Below are positions 35,161 through 47,771 of a stretch of DNA of 64,000 nucleotides, piece after piece; the stretch's first letter is position 1, and the number at the start of each line of letters is the position of its first letter. The notes beneath the pieces are model-generated. The model had not been told where the DNA came from. It saw only the letters and a list, made by a program, of their open reading frames with translations, and made no database searches. This DNA comes from Crocodylus rhombifer (lineage: Eukaryota; Chordata; Crocodylia; Crocodylidae): contig JAVSML010024016.1 in assembly GCA_038503035.1 (NCBI GenBank), positions 1,348,558-1,412,557 on the forward strand, in the 5' to 3' direction. The translations under genes were made by a program, and so were the position numbers.

Positions 35161-36130
35161 CAATCTTTTATGCATCATGGTATCTGTCCTCGGGGTTTTG
35201 GGAGAGAAGAAGACACAGCAGAGCTTAGTTCAATATTTGAAAATCATCATTGGCTTAAACCCAGATCTCCTAAATATGAAAGTTTGTGTCTCCTCTTTTT
35301 CTTTTCTCTGGCATGCTGCAGACTGTAGCTTTTCCTGTGCATATTTGATTTGTTTTGTTTATAAATTCAGGGATGTTTCAACTCCTTCCTAACTATCCTA
35401 ATTTTCATAATAATAACTAACAACTTGGTCCTGGGTGTACATACAGACAGACTGCTGCCCTGCAAGTAGTGACTACTTAGCCTCGGATACCCAACAAGAA
35501 ACAGCTTCAGGGATCCTGACTCTTAGGAACTGCTGAACATCTAGCCTCTAAAAATAGGGCATCTTCCACATGTTTGAAGCTGAGCCCAAATCAAGAGACC
35601 CTGAATTTCTAATTATTACTAATAATTGGCTGATCTTTTTAGATGGTTAATTAGTGCATGTTGCAAGTTTCCATAAGCGTTAATTGTAAAAGCTGTTTTA
35701 AAGATTTAAAAATGCAACCATCTATTCCAACTTTTATGCTTAGGTCTGTGATATGATTTCTGCAATCACATAAAGCCAAGTTGTGGGTTTGTTTAATTCT
35801 ATTGTTGACTTGAAAAGTAAATAGTTCTTTGCTGTACACAAAGGCTGCTACAGGGTTATGGTGTGAGGCGTCTGAGATTTAGTTGATGTTTGTGTTAGCT
35901 ACCAGTTTTTCCAAGTTCTGCTAATAGGAGCTTTGTTTGACTTAAAACTGGTCATGATTTACATTAATGTGGACTCTAGCTCTTTAAGTGTACCAATAAA
36001 TAACACTCACTGTTAATGTGTGGGGAAAAACACAGCACTGTAATTGTTACAGATACCAAAGAACATCCCCCAGTAGTTTTGCATGGCAGTCTGGGGGTGC
36101 ATTTTTGCTTTTCCTTCTATGATAAAGGCT
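35161..36130. other. Intergenic, unassigned
   Basis: No gene or named element recognised. Confidence 0.4.
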
Positions 36131-36980
36131 CTAGGGACAGACATTCAAAAAGCCTGAGCCTGAACGAATTCAATCTTTGCAGGTTAATTTAACCTGGCTA
36201 GGCTGAATTACTGTGCAACTGCACAGACATCTCAGAAATGCAGGCACATGCCTGCAGTGGCTCAGGGTAGAAGCCAGAGGTGCTAGAGCAGTCCTCCCTT
36301 CCCTTTCACAGTGCTGAGCTGAGGGTGTGGGTATGTGGTCAGGCCCTGGCAGGATTAGGGAGGGGTGTCCTTCCCCACCCCCAAATGATAACAGAACATT
36401 TATCAGCTCTGTTATTAGCATTTATCACCAGGTCAGAAAACAAACAGCCTATCTCATTAGTTCAGACTCTTCTTAAACAAAGAAGAAATGGGGGGACATT
36501 ACCAGCTGAGCTTTGATTAGCCCCAAAAGGCCTTAAGCCCACACTGCTGTCTGCCACAGCATGGACGGTTGCCAGCATGTGGTCTGCTTGCTAATGCTGA
36601 GGTGTCTGTAATGCGGGGAGGGGAGGGGGAAAGCAGAGGGAAACCAGGCAGACACTGCTATGCTTGCAAGCCTCTGCTGGAGGTGCAGCCAGACAGCAGA
36701 GGGGAGGGACCAGCCCGCTGTTGGAGCAGAGAGCCCCACCCAGCCCGGAGAGCATGCCGGGGTGCTGAGGGAGTCTGATTTATCTTAATCCAGCAAGGGG
36801 TCTGGGACAGACATTTCATAAACTGGTTTGACCCAAATCAGATAAGTCTGATATTACATTCAACTTGGTTTATCTCAAACTGGTTTCAGCCATTTTCAAA
36901 CCAGTTTATGTTCACTGAGCATCTGTTCTGTTACAGGTTTAAACCAGTTTTTGATCACTATGTGTAATGTTTGTCCCTAG
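36131..36980 (+). mobile_element. CTAGGGACAG-family DNA transposon, copy 1 (850 bp)
   Basis: The termini CTAGGGACAGACATT and AATGTTTGTCCCTAG are inverted repeats matching at 14 of 15. Towards the right end, AAACTGGTTTGACCC, CTCAAACTGGTTTCAGCC and AAACCAGTTTATGT form sub-terminal inverted motifs. The central GC-rich insert varies between copies. Two further copies lie at 42808 (inverted) and 63068. TA or CTAG may be the target site; the superfamily is not certain. Confidence 0.75.
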
Positions 36981-37734
36981 CCAAAGTCTGATGCCTGGTA
37001 CATGCTTCCTGAGTTCTGTGCTTGGGGAATAAGGCATTTTATTGGAGCTGTGGAACTAGATTACAGAGAGAATTTGAGGCCAGTAAAGGATCAAAGTGCT
37101 AAACAAGGAAAGACATTATATCTCTTTAAATGCATGTCCTTTACAGTTGACTGTAGGTAAAAACAAAAATGTGTCTTGAGGAAAACTGTAGTGATTAAAC
37201 TACTACTTGCTTATTGCTAACAGGGAGCAGGTTTTAACTTGATGGTGCCCAGTCTTTTGGTCCCACAAGTTGAATGTGTGGGGTTGGTCCACAGGGCCAG
37301 TCTAGTGTGTACCAGATCAGGACTTGATCCTGTGTGCCATATTGTGCCTGCAGCTGGATTTGGCCCACTGCCCTGTCCCATATACCAACCCCTAAATTTC
37401 AGGATGCACCCCTGTTCTAACTAGTTTCTGTAATGTACAGAGATAAAAAGCAATCCTTTGCTTGTAAACCTCTTTCTTTACACCAATGACAAACTTAGCT
37501 CAGTGGACTCAGCAGAGGTGTGGTGGGGTCATCTAATTCTTACTTCATTTAAATTCATGCTGTAGAGCAGCAGAGCTTTCCCATCTTATACATGGCTCCG
37601 GCTAGAGGCAGAAATATATCTAAGCATTCCCTGTTCTCATCCACTGAGGCTGGCAGGACGGGGTTTCATGAGACATCAGGGCATGTGATCCTCATGTAAA
37701 TGCTCCTCCAGTATTGTCCCCCCTATGTCTTCTT

Positions 37735-37945
37735 TGCATGGGTGACTGGTGCCTCCCAAGTCTGGGGAGGGTGGGCACCAGATCACCAACTGGGGGGTCA
37801 AGCAGCAGCCGATCGCAGAGCCCAAAATCGCCAACGGTGAAACCGGAAGTGCGCTTCTGTCAGCACTTCTGGTTTCATGGCTGGTGTTTCCAGCGGGTGC
37901 ACTTGCACCCATGTGTACTCCTTACGTGTTGCTAATGCTTCTCTT
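37735..37945. mobile_element. GCAACATGTAGGGG-family element, divergent
   Basis: The right end (GGGTGCACTTGCACCCATG, then TACGTGTTGCTAATG) matches the right end of the element at 28695. The left boundary is near CATGGGTGACTGGTGCC but no reliable target duplication is visible. Confidence 0.45.
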
Positions 37946-37999
37946 CTCTTCTCTTTCCCAGTTCCACCAGGTTCAGGTGACAGCTGTAGGAAAGCATCT

Positions 38000-40900
38000 T
38001 AAGTAATGAGGAATCAGAACTGGCTTTTGTCATCTTCTGCATCCATGAAGGGTTAACTTGACAGCAAATATCGGGGCATCTTCCTGGAGAGAGTGGGAAA
38101 CCATTGTCAGTGCAGAGGAATCAAAATTCTTGTCTTCCACTGTAAAGTTTATGGGGTTAAACTGAAATGGTGGGCAGCTGGACTTGTGAAGCCATTCAGT
38201 CACGTTGATGCTCAGATTTAATGCAGCTTCTGAATGTAGCCTCTGACCAGTACCAAGATGTGAAGGATCATTTGAGGCATCAGCTTCATTGCTTGATGTT
38301 TTTGTTTTTGTTTTTTTGGTTTTTTTGTTTGGTTTGGTTTTTTGTTTGGGATGAGGAGGGTTGAGAGGCATCCGCTTAGCAGTCTGTAAGCAATGGCATC
38401 ACTAGCTCTAACTGTAGCTCAAAGAACCATCTGATGACACCTATTAACACATCCTGGAATAATAATATTCTGCTGGCACATTCCAGTATGGTTTAAAATG
38501 CTAATTCTCTGAATGATTTGTTTCCAAGATAAAAAGAGGGGGAAAGTAGGAAGTGAGGGGGGAAATGATAAGGAGGCAGGAGAGGAATGAGGCAACACAC
38601 AGACCCTAAAAGAGAAGTGGGACTTGAGAGATGCACAGACCCTGCAATAGTTGGGGAAGGTTAAGAGAAGAAACCTGCAGGAAAAAGTGGGGATGAGAGA
38701 GAGGTGCAGAGCTTGCGAGGGAGATGAATACAAGCAGTCCCTGATGTGTGCAATGAACTCTGCTGGCAGAAGCAAAAGTGTGTGAATGCTCCCCCAGTTT
38801 ATCTTGCTGTTGGGAGCTGGGAAAACTTGTGGATGATTCGTCATTACAATTGCCTGGGATGACTGGATGTTCGGTTTTTTTTCCCCCTCCTGAAAAATAA
38901 CAATAACCTTTATTTAAACTGTGTGAGCGGTTGGTAAGAATGGGGAAGTCACCGATTGTGGTTTCCTCCTTCAGTAGCTCCAAAATTTAGCACATCAGTT
39001 TGTTTCAAGACTGATAGAAAGCTGGGAGTTACTGCATTGCTCATACATGAATGTGCTGCAGCTTGCAGCCTCAAATCTGGCAGAATCAATAGCTGAAGGC
39101 GTGTGTTAATGTAGAGGATTGTCATGGAGACTTCGTAAAAGCAGAGGAGTTGTGGGAGATTTTTCTTCCTGCTTTTTTTTCCCTCCCACTACCAAAGAGC
39201 AAAATGTGTGGGATGAATTCACCTACGTGCTGCATTTGTAATGTTTGTAGTCCACAAAGGTCCAGGTTCTCCCGAGGATATCGAAGCATCCCATTATACC
39301 ATTATAAACCCGTGGGATTTTTTGATCACTATTTTCAGTGCTGCTGTATATTGTGGTATTGGGTAAGTACCAAACTGCTTTTTGTTGCTGTAAGTTATCT
39401 AGACTTGTTCCTACTGGAGTTGAAAATTCTCCTATTTTTTTTTCTGTAGCTCCTTCAAACATTTTAGCCATTTGGTAAGCATGGAGTTTTCTTAAACTGT
39501 TGATGAACAGAGTTTGGTAGAGTTTACAAGGTAGCTGAGGGGGACGAGGGGGTAGCTAGACGAAGGGGAACAAATCAGGTTTGTAGTGCTCTTCAGTTCC
39601 AGGAAACCTGATATTCTCATAACCGTTGCATGGGTCCAAGGATTTATGGCTAAATGTATTTCATGTTCAACTATTTCTTTACAACTCTCAGGGAGAGTCC
39701 TACCTTTCTCATTTCTACACATGAACACCAGTCACTTGCTGGTAGGATGTACTGTTGTAGCAGGCTGGAGCTCTTCTCAACATTGGCTAGTTCTCAGAGA
39801 GTAATCTGGCTCTTCGCTAATGCAGTTTATCCGCACTAGAAACATAATTGGTTCTGCTATTCCCGAAGCACTTTCCAAAGCTCATCCTTAGAAAGAGGTT
39901 TGTAAACTGTTTACTTGGAGTGAAATTCCATTTAGATATCTTAGTTCAATTTAAAATATAGTGGTTCAGTTACACTGCTGGATTATTTTCAGGTTTTCAG
40001 CTGGAATTTTCTAATCTAAGATAAAGTAAATTTAAAAAATATACATCATAATTACTGAAACACAGGTACCTTTAAATATTTGTACACCTCCCATCTTTTA
40101 CAAAGATTTTAAACAATGTAACCCCTCCCCTTCTAGCCCCCCAAAAAGAAACAACAAAAAGCTGCTTCTATGCTGCCATGCTGTAAACCATACAGAAGAT
40201 ATTTTAAATCTTCCATATAATATAAAGCCTCTATCTTCTTATGAAGATAAAAAATAATGAATCCTGTCTAGGACTTTTTTAGCACTACATTTCCCAGATG
40301 ACTTTGTAGCAATGCATACACTTAGTTGTTCCATAAATTGTTGAGGGAAATTGAGATTTTTGTGTATGGCCGTGTTCATGAATCATTTAATATTGCATCA
40401 TTTGCTGGGGAATTTGTGAGAGGATACCACTTACTCAGAAGTGAACAAAAAAAGCCTGGATGAGAGAGGGTATGGATAAGGGCTTTTTGTATGTCACAGA
40501 TTACTTATGGCTGCACCTACCTAGTTTAGTCAACTTTGCTTTCAAGCTAGTCAGCTTAGTTAGTATCTACTGAGTTTTTAAGGTATGCCTTGATTGTGTT
40601 TATTTGCTGAAAGCTGTATAGAGAATACAAACTTTTGCAACTTTTCTGTTACTGGTTGCTCCGAAAGGATTTCTAAAAACTGCCAGGTAAGGGATGAAAT
40701 GGTTTCAGTAGCTTGCAGAGGCTGACAAGCTGTGTTTTTCTCTCCGACTTAAATATGTGATTGCATTTTGTGTAGCTGAGATATTTTGAGGTACCTGCTG
40801 ATAGCCAGGGCTCATGTTTAAACTGCTGATTTGAATATAATTGTTTTTAATCTACTTTTCCATTTGCACTTAAGAAAAGCGCACAGATAGTAATACAAAA

Positions 40901-41480
40901 ATTTTGATAAAGGCTCTTGGATACATCTTTTTTTTTATTCAAAATGTTTTGAGATGAGAAGTATGGGCCTTTAACATATCTTTTTTTTTTTTAATTCAGA
41001 TTTCATTTGAAAGGACTATTTTTTAAAAAGAGAACCCTTTTCATTTAAATTGGATTTGTGGCATTTAAATTACAGTAACAGTTAACAAACCTGCTTGGTA
41101 GCATTTGAGAGGGCATAATCAAAAAATAGGTAAGTGTGAGTGCATGTTGGCTGAAGTTTAAGGCTTTTGTGCTGCATCAAAGAAACTAATTAATTGTTTC
41201 CTGTTGGAGCAACCAAAATCATTTGAGAAACTATGAATATATGCACAAATCCTCTGCCTTAACTTGCAGTGATAAACAGTTTAACAGGTACCTGTGGGAG
41301 GAGGCAGAAAACTGCTTTATGTAGATTCTTCCTTTTACTAAGCTACTGTTAACAACAGTTCCCTGGAAAACCTCCTAAGAAATGAAGTGTTTTGTAGTGA
41401 GGCTGCTGTAGCTTAGAAAGGGGGAGTGTCCAGAAATGGTACCATAATCTTGTCAGGAAAGGTCCTTTGGATAGATGTGA
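38000..41480. other. Intergenic, mostly unassigned
   Basis: No conserved exon or RNA gene recognised. A TTTTTG-rich low-complexity run lies at 38297-38350, and T runs at 40929-40938 and 40980-40993. Open frames are short. Confidence 0.4.
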
Positions 41481-41700
41481 TAATTTTTGTTAGACATCTG
41501 AGCAGTTGGAAAAAAGTACTTTGCAAGCTTTCAGGCACAAGCACCCTTCTTCAGGTGCAGGGAGTTGCTGCTGTTCTGAGATCTCCAAGGAATGAAAAAA
41601 GCTAAAAGTGTGACAGGAGGTCAGTGAGACTGTAAATAGGTGGAAAATAGTAAAACAATGGGTAGGAGGGAACAAGGGGGAAATAATGCCTATGGTAAGC
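41480..41700 (-). mobile_element. Penelope-like 3' tail fragment
   Basis: TTTTTGTTAGACATCTGAGC, AGTTGG, TTTGCAAGCTTTCAGGCAC and AAGCACCCTTCTTCAGGTGC are the inverted Penelope-like tail, here at its best preserved outside 47772-48500. Confidence 0.55.
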
Positions 41701-42272
41701 AAGGGAGACTTCTGTGGTTGAGCTCTCCAAGGTAGAGGAGAGGCAGTCTGTGAAAAAGTAAATTCCTGGAAATTAGGAAGACAAAAAGTGTAGAGGTGAG
41801 GAGCAAGGGGGTAGGGGAAAGTGTATAAATGGCAAGGTCAGGCAGGTACCTGGTGAATCAGATGTCAGGCAGGTTGTAATGTGTCATAAATCCAATGTCT
41901 ATATTGAGTCCATGATTATTTTTATTTTTTTTGTTTGTTTCCAATAGATTTATGAAGTTTGTCATATGCTCTTTATTTGAGAGACTTGATTTTTTTTTTT
42001 TTTTTTTTTTCTTTCTATTTATGTGTATTGATGGTAGGACTCTTTTCCCCTCTGTCCCTTCTTCCTCTTTTGAGAAAGGAGCTTAGCTTTGACTTCAAAA
42101 CATGATGAGACTTGTGTTGCAGAGCATTAGATGCTGATGCATATTTGCCCTGCCACTGACTGAATTTATGCTGAAGATGGGTTGGCATTCTAACTATTCA
42201 GGTTTCATGCATCGTACCTGCCTGCAATAAAGCATTTTGCTTTTAGTAGGAGTGTCCAAAAGAGATGTGACA

Positions 42273-42570
42273 TACTAGCAATGAATGGGGAGTGCATGCA
42301 GGTGCATGTGCACCCTCTGAAATTGGCCACCACCAGTGATGCCTGCAGAGTGGTTGCCGCTCGCCACCCCCTTCCTCACTGCCAACACCACCGGAAGCAT
42401 CTGTGGGTGGTCGCCAACTGCTGGTCTGTACTCACCACCCTCCCACCCCACTGCCAACACTGCTGCAACTGCCTGCAGGCAGTCCCCACTTGCCACCGCC
42501 GCCACCACCTGTGAGCAGTCGCCATGACCCCCCCAGCCTCGGGACACATGGCACATTCCTGATGAATAAT
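42273..42570. mobile_element. GCAACATGTAGGGG-family element, opposite orientation to 28695
   Basis: The left end TACTAGCAATGAATGGGGAG and right end CACATGGCACATTCCTG align with the two ends of the element at 53952. The core is rich in GCCAACAC and CACCACC. No good target duplication is seen. Confidence 0.5.
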
Positions 42571-42807
42571 CTTGCACGGTAGCCACAGCTTTCTGTAACA
42601 ACTCAAATACATGTGGACTGTAGAAAGTTTTATTATGGGGACAAATAAGGGTCTCTCTATTATAGCCTGTAGGCTGTATCTGCTACAACTGGTCCTCTAC
42701 CCTGATGCTGGAATTGGCAGCTGTTCAAAAGGGGTTTATTTTTCTGCCACCAAGAACAGGATTAAAATGAAAGCTCTGTGGCTCCCTTGACCTGCCAGAC
42801 TTTACAG

Positions 42808-43297
42808 CTAGGGACAGAAATTACACATAAACCAGTTCAAATCTGTAACACAACAGAAGTTCAATGCACATAAACCACTTTCAAAGTGGCTGAAACCAGT
42901 TTAAGATAAACTTGGATGGATGTAGTATCAGACTTAACTGATTTAGGTTAAATCAGTTTATTGAACTTCTGTCCCAGATCCCTTCTAGATGCAAGTTTAA
43001 CTCACAGCCCCCCAGCATCCCATGATGCTTTGCACCTCATCTCAACCCCCACCCCCCCTCCCTTTTTTTGTAGGGTGGACGGGCTAGCCTTGGCCCAAGC
43101 TGGCTGTTCCAGTAGATCAGGAAGGCATGCTCTAACCCTCCACTGGCTTCTGGCTTGGGCCACTGTAGGGATGTAGCTGAATTTCTGCAACCAAAAGTGA
43201 ATGTCTGTTCACTTGCTTATCTTTTCCAACCACACAGCTTAGACTAACCTGTAAAGATAATCAATTCAACCTCGGGCTTTTTTTGACTGTCTATCTG
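42808..43297 (-). mobile_element. CTAGGGACAG-family DNA transposon, copy 2
   Basis: The element reads in the reverse direction: CTAGGGACAGAAATTACACA at its left is the right end of copies 1 and 3. Its inverse contains AAGTGAACAGACATTCACTT, shared with the copy at 63068. The far end is eroded. Confidence 0.75.
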
Positions 43298-44329
43298 AAT
43301 CGGCTTGGCCTACGGCTGAAAGCAAGGCCTTCTGACTTTTGTCACCACAGCAGTATTTTTTTTTTTCCACCTGCTGACTTGATCTTCTCTTTGCTTTCAT
43401 CATTTGCTTACTCTGCTTCCCATCTAGCAGTGCCATGGGGTTGCATTTCACTTCCTGGCTGTACCTGGCTGGATGGGGAGCATCCACCTGAACGGAGGCT
43501 TTCTTTCACTTCTGCTTGCCCTTCTGCTGACGCATACCACTCGTCTTCCTTTCATCTTTCCACCCACATACAACTCCACAGCCCTATCATTCCTTTTCTG
43601 TGCTCTTGCAAATAGCGGTCAGAAAAATGCCTGCAGATCTGAAACTTTGTAGTCTCCTAACACTTCCATATTCCATCAGTGACAGAAAACTGGCCTCTTC
43701 TATGCCACTACTGTGTCTTAGGGTGGGTTCTCCTCTTTGCCTCAGAGTGGTGGTGCTGACTATACATTCATGCTCCAAACAGTGCTATTTCCTAATTAGT
43801 TTTCCCTCCCCGGTAGACAAACTGTCTTCTCTGCTTGCATCTTCCTCTTCATGTTGCTGACTCACCACCCTCCTAACACTTGTGTACCTCGCTTCCTCTT
43901 TTTTCTTGGTTCCTAGTTGCTGCTTTTTAACACGTTAAACATATTTTTACAAACACAAGTGGGACTGGAAGGTGGGGAAGGGAGCTTTGTTTATCTCCTG
44001 AAAGAGTTCAATCTTTCTCTCTTTCTAGTGTCTGACTTCCCTGTGAAGAACTGTATCTTCCATACTCAGCATTTTTGCTCAGCTTCTGCTCTGGACCAAA
44101 ACCCCGCTTGGTAGAGACAGGACAGCACTTGCATGTTGATTCTAATTTACTCACTCCGTGCCCACACCCTCTTTTGAGTGTGGCCTTTAATCTGATGATG
44201 TGAGGTTCAGTAAAGCTTGTGCTATCATAAATTACCACATGCACACTTTGGTTAGTATATAAGGTACCTTCTACTTGACTTGAGACTAACACAGGTAGGT
44301 GTTTCTGCTACCCTTAAACATTGGGGATT

Positions 44330-44660
44330 TTCGCATGTGGTGCCAGGTGCTTTTTAATTAGTGAGCCATGCTAATTAAAAGTGCCCGGCACTGTGTCAGG
44401 AGCATGTGCATCAGTGGCACAGCACACTTCCACGCTGTGAAAATGGCAGCGGTGGATGTTGAACTATAAAGCATGCTGAATTTGTTTTAGTTCAAAGCAC
44501 ACCACTGACATTTTCTCAGCGTGGAGGTGCGCTGTGCCACTGGTGCACGTGACACGCGAGGCTGCCAGAGTGCGTCAAGTTCGAGTGCGGTTAATCAAGT
44601 CTGCTCTGATGCACTGGATTGTTGGAGCAGACCCCCACATGCGTGTAAGTGCCCATTAGG
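44330..44660. mobile_element. Palindromic MITE
   Basis: GTGCATCAGTGGCACAGCAC and its continuation at 44406-44455 pair with 44502-44548, around 47 bases with few mismatches, around TTGTTTTAGTTCAAAG. It shares this core and the GTTAATCAAGTCTGCTCTGA segment with the MITE at 21358. Confidence 0.65.
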
Positions 44661-45230
44661 TAGCAAACTGCCTGTCAAGAATGATGGGGGAGTCAGCGGG
44701 GATCCCATGTCCGGCCCCATGCCCTCACTTCCCTCCTACCATCGCTGCTCCTTGTCTGGCCCCACTCTGCCCCCCACCACTTTGGGTCTAGCCCCACTCC
44801 TCCCTCCCCCTGCTACTCCAGATCTTCCTGGCCCATGTCTGCCTGCCTCCCCGCTCCCCTTCCTCCCTCCCTCCCTGCCTGCCTGCCGCCTCCCTCTCCC
44901 TGCTGGCTGTTCTGAGGGGTGCCCAGGCCAGGTGGCAAGGGTGGGGCACCGCCACTATGATCCCCCTCCTTCGCCCTTGGGCAGGGAAGCAGGGGGAGGC
45001 CCCGCTGCTCAGGTGGCCCCAGGCATGTTCCCCACCACCACCAACTTCATGGGCAGTGGTGCAAGCTTGAGCCCATGTAGCCCAAACCACACAGCCAATT
45101 GCCACCCGCTGCCTCTGTGTCGCATGCTGGCTAGTTGGCCCGAAGCATTACGGAGACAGGCATGCAGACAGAGACTAAGCCTTTTCTTATATTAGAAGTT
45201 TGGTCTGGGACAGGTTCTCTGCCCCTGCCA
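44661..45230. other. GC- and C-rich intergenic segment with a 224-codon chance frame
   Basis: The segment is dominated by CCCTCC, CCTGCC and CCCCAC runs. The open frame at 44521-45195 begins inside the MITE and is proline, leucine and serine rich with no recognised domain. I regard it as non-coding. Confidence 0.5.
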
Positions 45231-45825
45231 TGTGCCTTGCCTGTTGCTCAGTTGACAGGTTCTACAAAGTGTCGTGTCTGATCTTTAAAATGCTCTCAGG
45301 AAATAAAGCCATTGTCAGTTTCTGCGGTGGGCAGTGTAAGTATCTCTGTGGCTTACCATTTTAATGTTCTCTTCATGTGACATGGGAGAGAGGACTTTGC
45401 ATTTCATCAGCCTCTTCAACTTTCCCCCCACACACACACACATTCTCACAATGAGCTCTATTTTTCAGCAGACAGATTAAGACCATCATACAGTCTTTAT
45501 TCTTGGGAGCCAATACCAAAATGAAGATATCTTCCGTCTTTCCTTAGACATCTTGAGAGATTTTTACTTGGGCATCCTGCTTGTCAAAGTCCCTTTTCTC
45601 CAACTCCAGCCCACCCTTCACTTTCTTGCAGGCTTTTGAAACTGCTGTTGGGTGAGTATCTCTGGCCAGCCATTGCCTTTCCTTCACATCATGATTTCTG
45701 TTCTTACCAGAATCCAGTTTCTCTAAAAAATGGACTTCCTGAGAGGATGACTTGCATACAGCAGTGATTTTTTTTTTTTTAAACCTCTTTTCATTTGTGA
45801 ACCCCTAAAGAATTTTGAATGGAGG

Positions 45826-46097
45826 CAGAGCTGATGCAAGTAGGGTGTGGGACCCGGGCAAATCAGCCCGTGCAGGGCCTCACCCCCACCTCTGCACTTA
45901 TCCCATGTGCCCTGGACCTGAAGAAGCTGCTGCCACCATAGGCAGGGTGGTGTGGAAAGCGAGCAGCTGAATGCCAAGCCAGTGGCGGTGGCGCAGAGTC
46001 ACTGTGGCCGCTCCACCCAGCTCCGTGGGGGCTCCCCAAAGTGCATGGCCTCAGGCAATCACCCCAATTTCCCCCCCCAACTCCCGGGATGGCCCTG
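45826..46097. mobile_element. Nested hAT-like element 1
   Basis: The 272-base insertion begins CAGAGCTGATGCAAG and ends CCCGGGATGGCCCTG. It is flanked by perfect 8-bp duplications AATGGAGG (45818-45825 and 46098-46105). Confidence 0.88.
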
Positions 46098-46185
46098 AAT
46101 GGAGGTGTGGACCCCTTTGAATTGGAAGTGTGGGTATTTCACATACTTTTGATTGATCATATCATTTTCTGAGGGCCCCTTAGAC

Positions 46186-46371
46186 TAGGGGTGAGTAATT
46201 ATTTTGGGCGGAGGACCACTTATTGAATTTTGGCAAGACATCAAGGGTCACATGACAGGCAGCTAGGGGCAGATAAATATTTATTTTCTTAATTTTTAGG
46301 GGCCCTGCAGGCCAAGTAGAAGGGCCTGATGGGACACATCCAGGCCACGGGTCGCATTTTGCCCACCCCTG
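46186..46371. mobile_element. Nested hAT-like element 2
   Basis: The 186-base insertion begins TAGGGGTGAGTAATTATTTT and ends GCATTTTGCCCACCCCTG. It is flanked by perfect 8-bp duplications CCTTAGAC (46178-46185 and 46372-46379). Confidence 0.9.
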
Positions 46372-46714
46372 CCTTAGACATGGTTTGCAAACCCCCAGGG
46401 GTCCACGAACCACAAATTGCAAACCACCACTGGCATAGAGTATTTAACTGTCTGAATGTTGTTAGAGATGAGTAGCTTTTGTACCACCCCAAGGAAACCT
46501 ACATCAGGAGGAATCTATCCTTGTCCTTGACGGAGAAGAGCAGATGTCCACATGAAAAAGTTCCTGTGGGTCTCAAATTTCATCATACACTAGATGCAGG
46601 TGGAGAAGGGTTGATTGCATATTCGGGCTGCAAAGTAAAGCTCTCAGTTTTCCTGGACATTGACACTGCTATACTTATTATGTATTTGACCACTAACCAA
46701 TTGCAATTAACAAT

Positions 46715-46985
46715 TGCAAGGAGTTTGTCTGTTGCTCCTGGTTTTTCCCTGGGGTGCTTTGGTGAATAGTTGTTCACCAAGCCCCTGATGCTCTCCACTG
46801 ATATATTTGTAAGTTGTCACCAAATTCCTCTGAAGCCTTCTCTTTTCTAGGCTGAACAGTCCCGTATCTGTCAGCCTTTCTTCATATGGCTTGCTCTTCA
46901 GGTCTTTAATCATGTGAATGGCTTTTCTCTGGACTCTCTCAAGCTTCTCCACATCTCCAATGCCGAGTAGAGCGGGAGAATAACT
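46715..46985 (-). mobile_element. Antisense CR1 LINE fragment
   Basis: The - strand reads MEKLERVQRKAIHMIKDLKS, then GLFSLEKRRLQRNLVTTYKY and GEHQGLGEQLF, the end of CR1 ORF2. The 3' end is missing. It is not linked to the other CR1 copies. Confidence 0.85.
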
Positions 46986-47771
46986 TCTTTAGTGTTACTT
47001 GAGATGCATCAGCTGATGCATCCCAGCATGTGCTCTGCTAACATCACACTGGTGACTTATTCATTCATTAAAGCATGGGGGTAGAGGTGTGCAAAGCCCG
47101 AACTGGGGACAGTTATTTGATTCATTGATTCGGATCACTGTCCCTGATTTTCAATTCAGCTGAATCCAAATCTGAAGATTTGATGTTGATTCAGATATAG
47201 ACACAGCTTTAAAAGCTTTTTCTACATACCTTGAGGTAGCGGACACAGCTCGTGATCACGGGAATGCTGGGGCGCATGGAGCATCCCACAGGACTGCAGG
47301 GGGGCCCTCCACATGTTTGCCGGTGAACCCAGAAGTGGACTGGGAGTACAAAGAATGTGGTTTCTGCCTTGAAGAGTGTACTACATCATACAGGTCTAGA
47401 AAATTGAATTGGAAAGGGAAAGGTGCTGAGAGCTGAACATTTCTTGTTGTCCAGTGACACAAGCTGCATGGAAGAGTAAGTATCACAGAAGGCTAAGTCA
47501 GCAGTAGAAATCAAGGTAAAAAATGTGTTCCTCAGTTGGGCAAGGATAATACATAAGGATGTTTCAGATGAGCAATATAACTAATTTACATGAAGAGCAT
47601 CTTCATAGTCATTGGCTTTGTTTCTCCTCTTACACTGAGTCTAGGTTGAGATGAAGATGGTTCCATATTAAGACATATTTACAGAGCCCATCTGGAACAA
47701 GCTGTCTAGATGCCCTTATGTGTGAGTGCACTCGTGGCTGAGTAAGGACAGTTTTAATTGGCAGGAGGAGT

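Larger units (their letters stand above)
45762..46432. mobile_element. Outer hAT element holding two nested hAT elements
   Basis: The ends CAGTGATTTTTTTT and GCAAACCACCACTG are hAT termini, flanked by GCATACAG (45754-45761) and GCATAGAG (46433-46440), seven of eight identical. Removing the two insertions and one copy of each target duplication leaves about 197 bases, a typical hAT MITE size. Confidence 0.85.

Noticed and set aside
44521..45195. 224-codon + strand open frame
   Set aside because: It begins inside a palindromic MITE and continues through proline-rich low-complexity sequence without recognisable domains.
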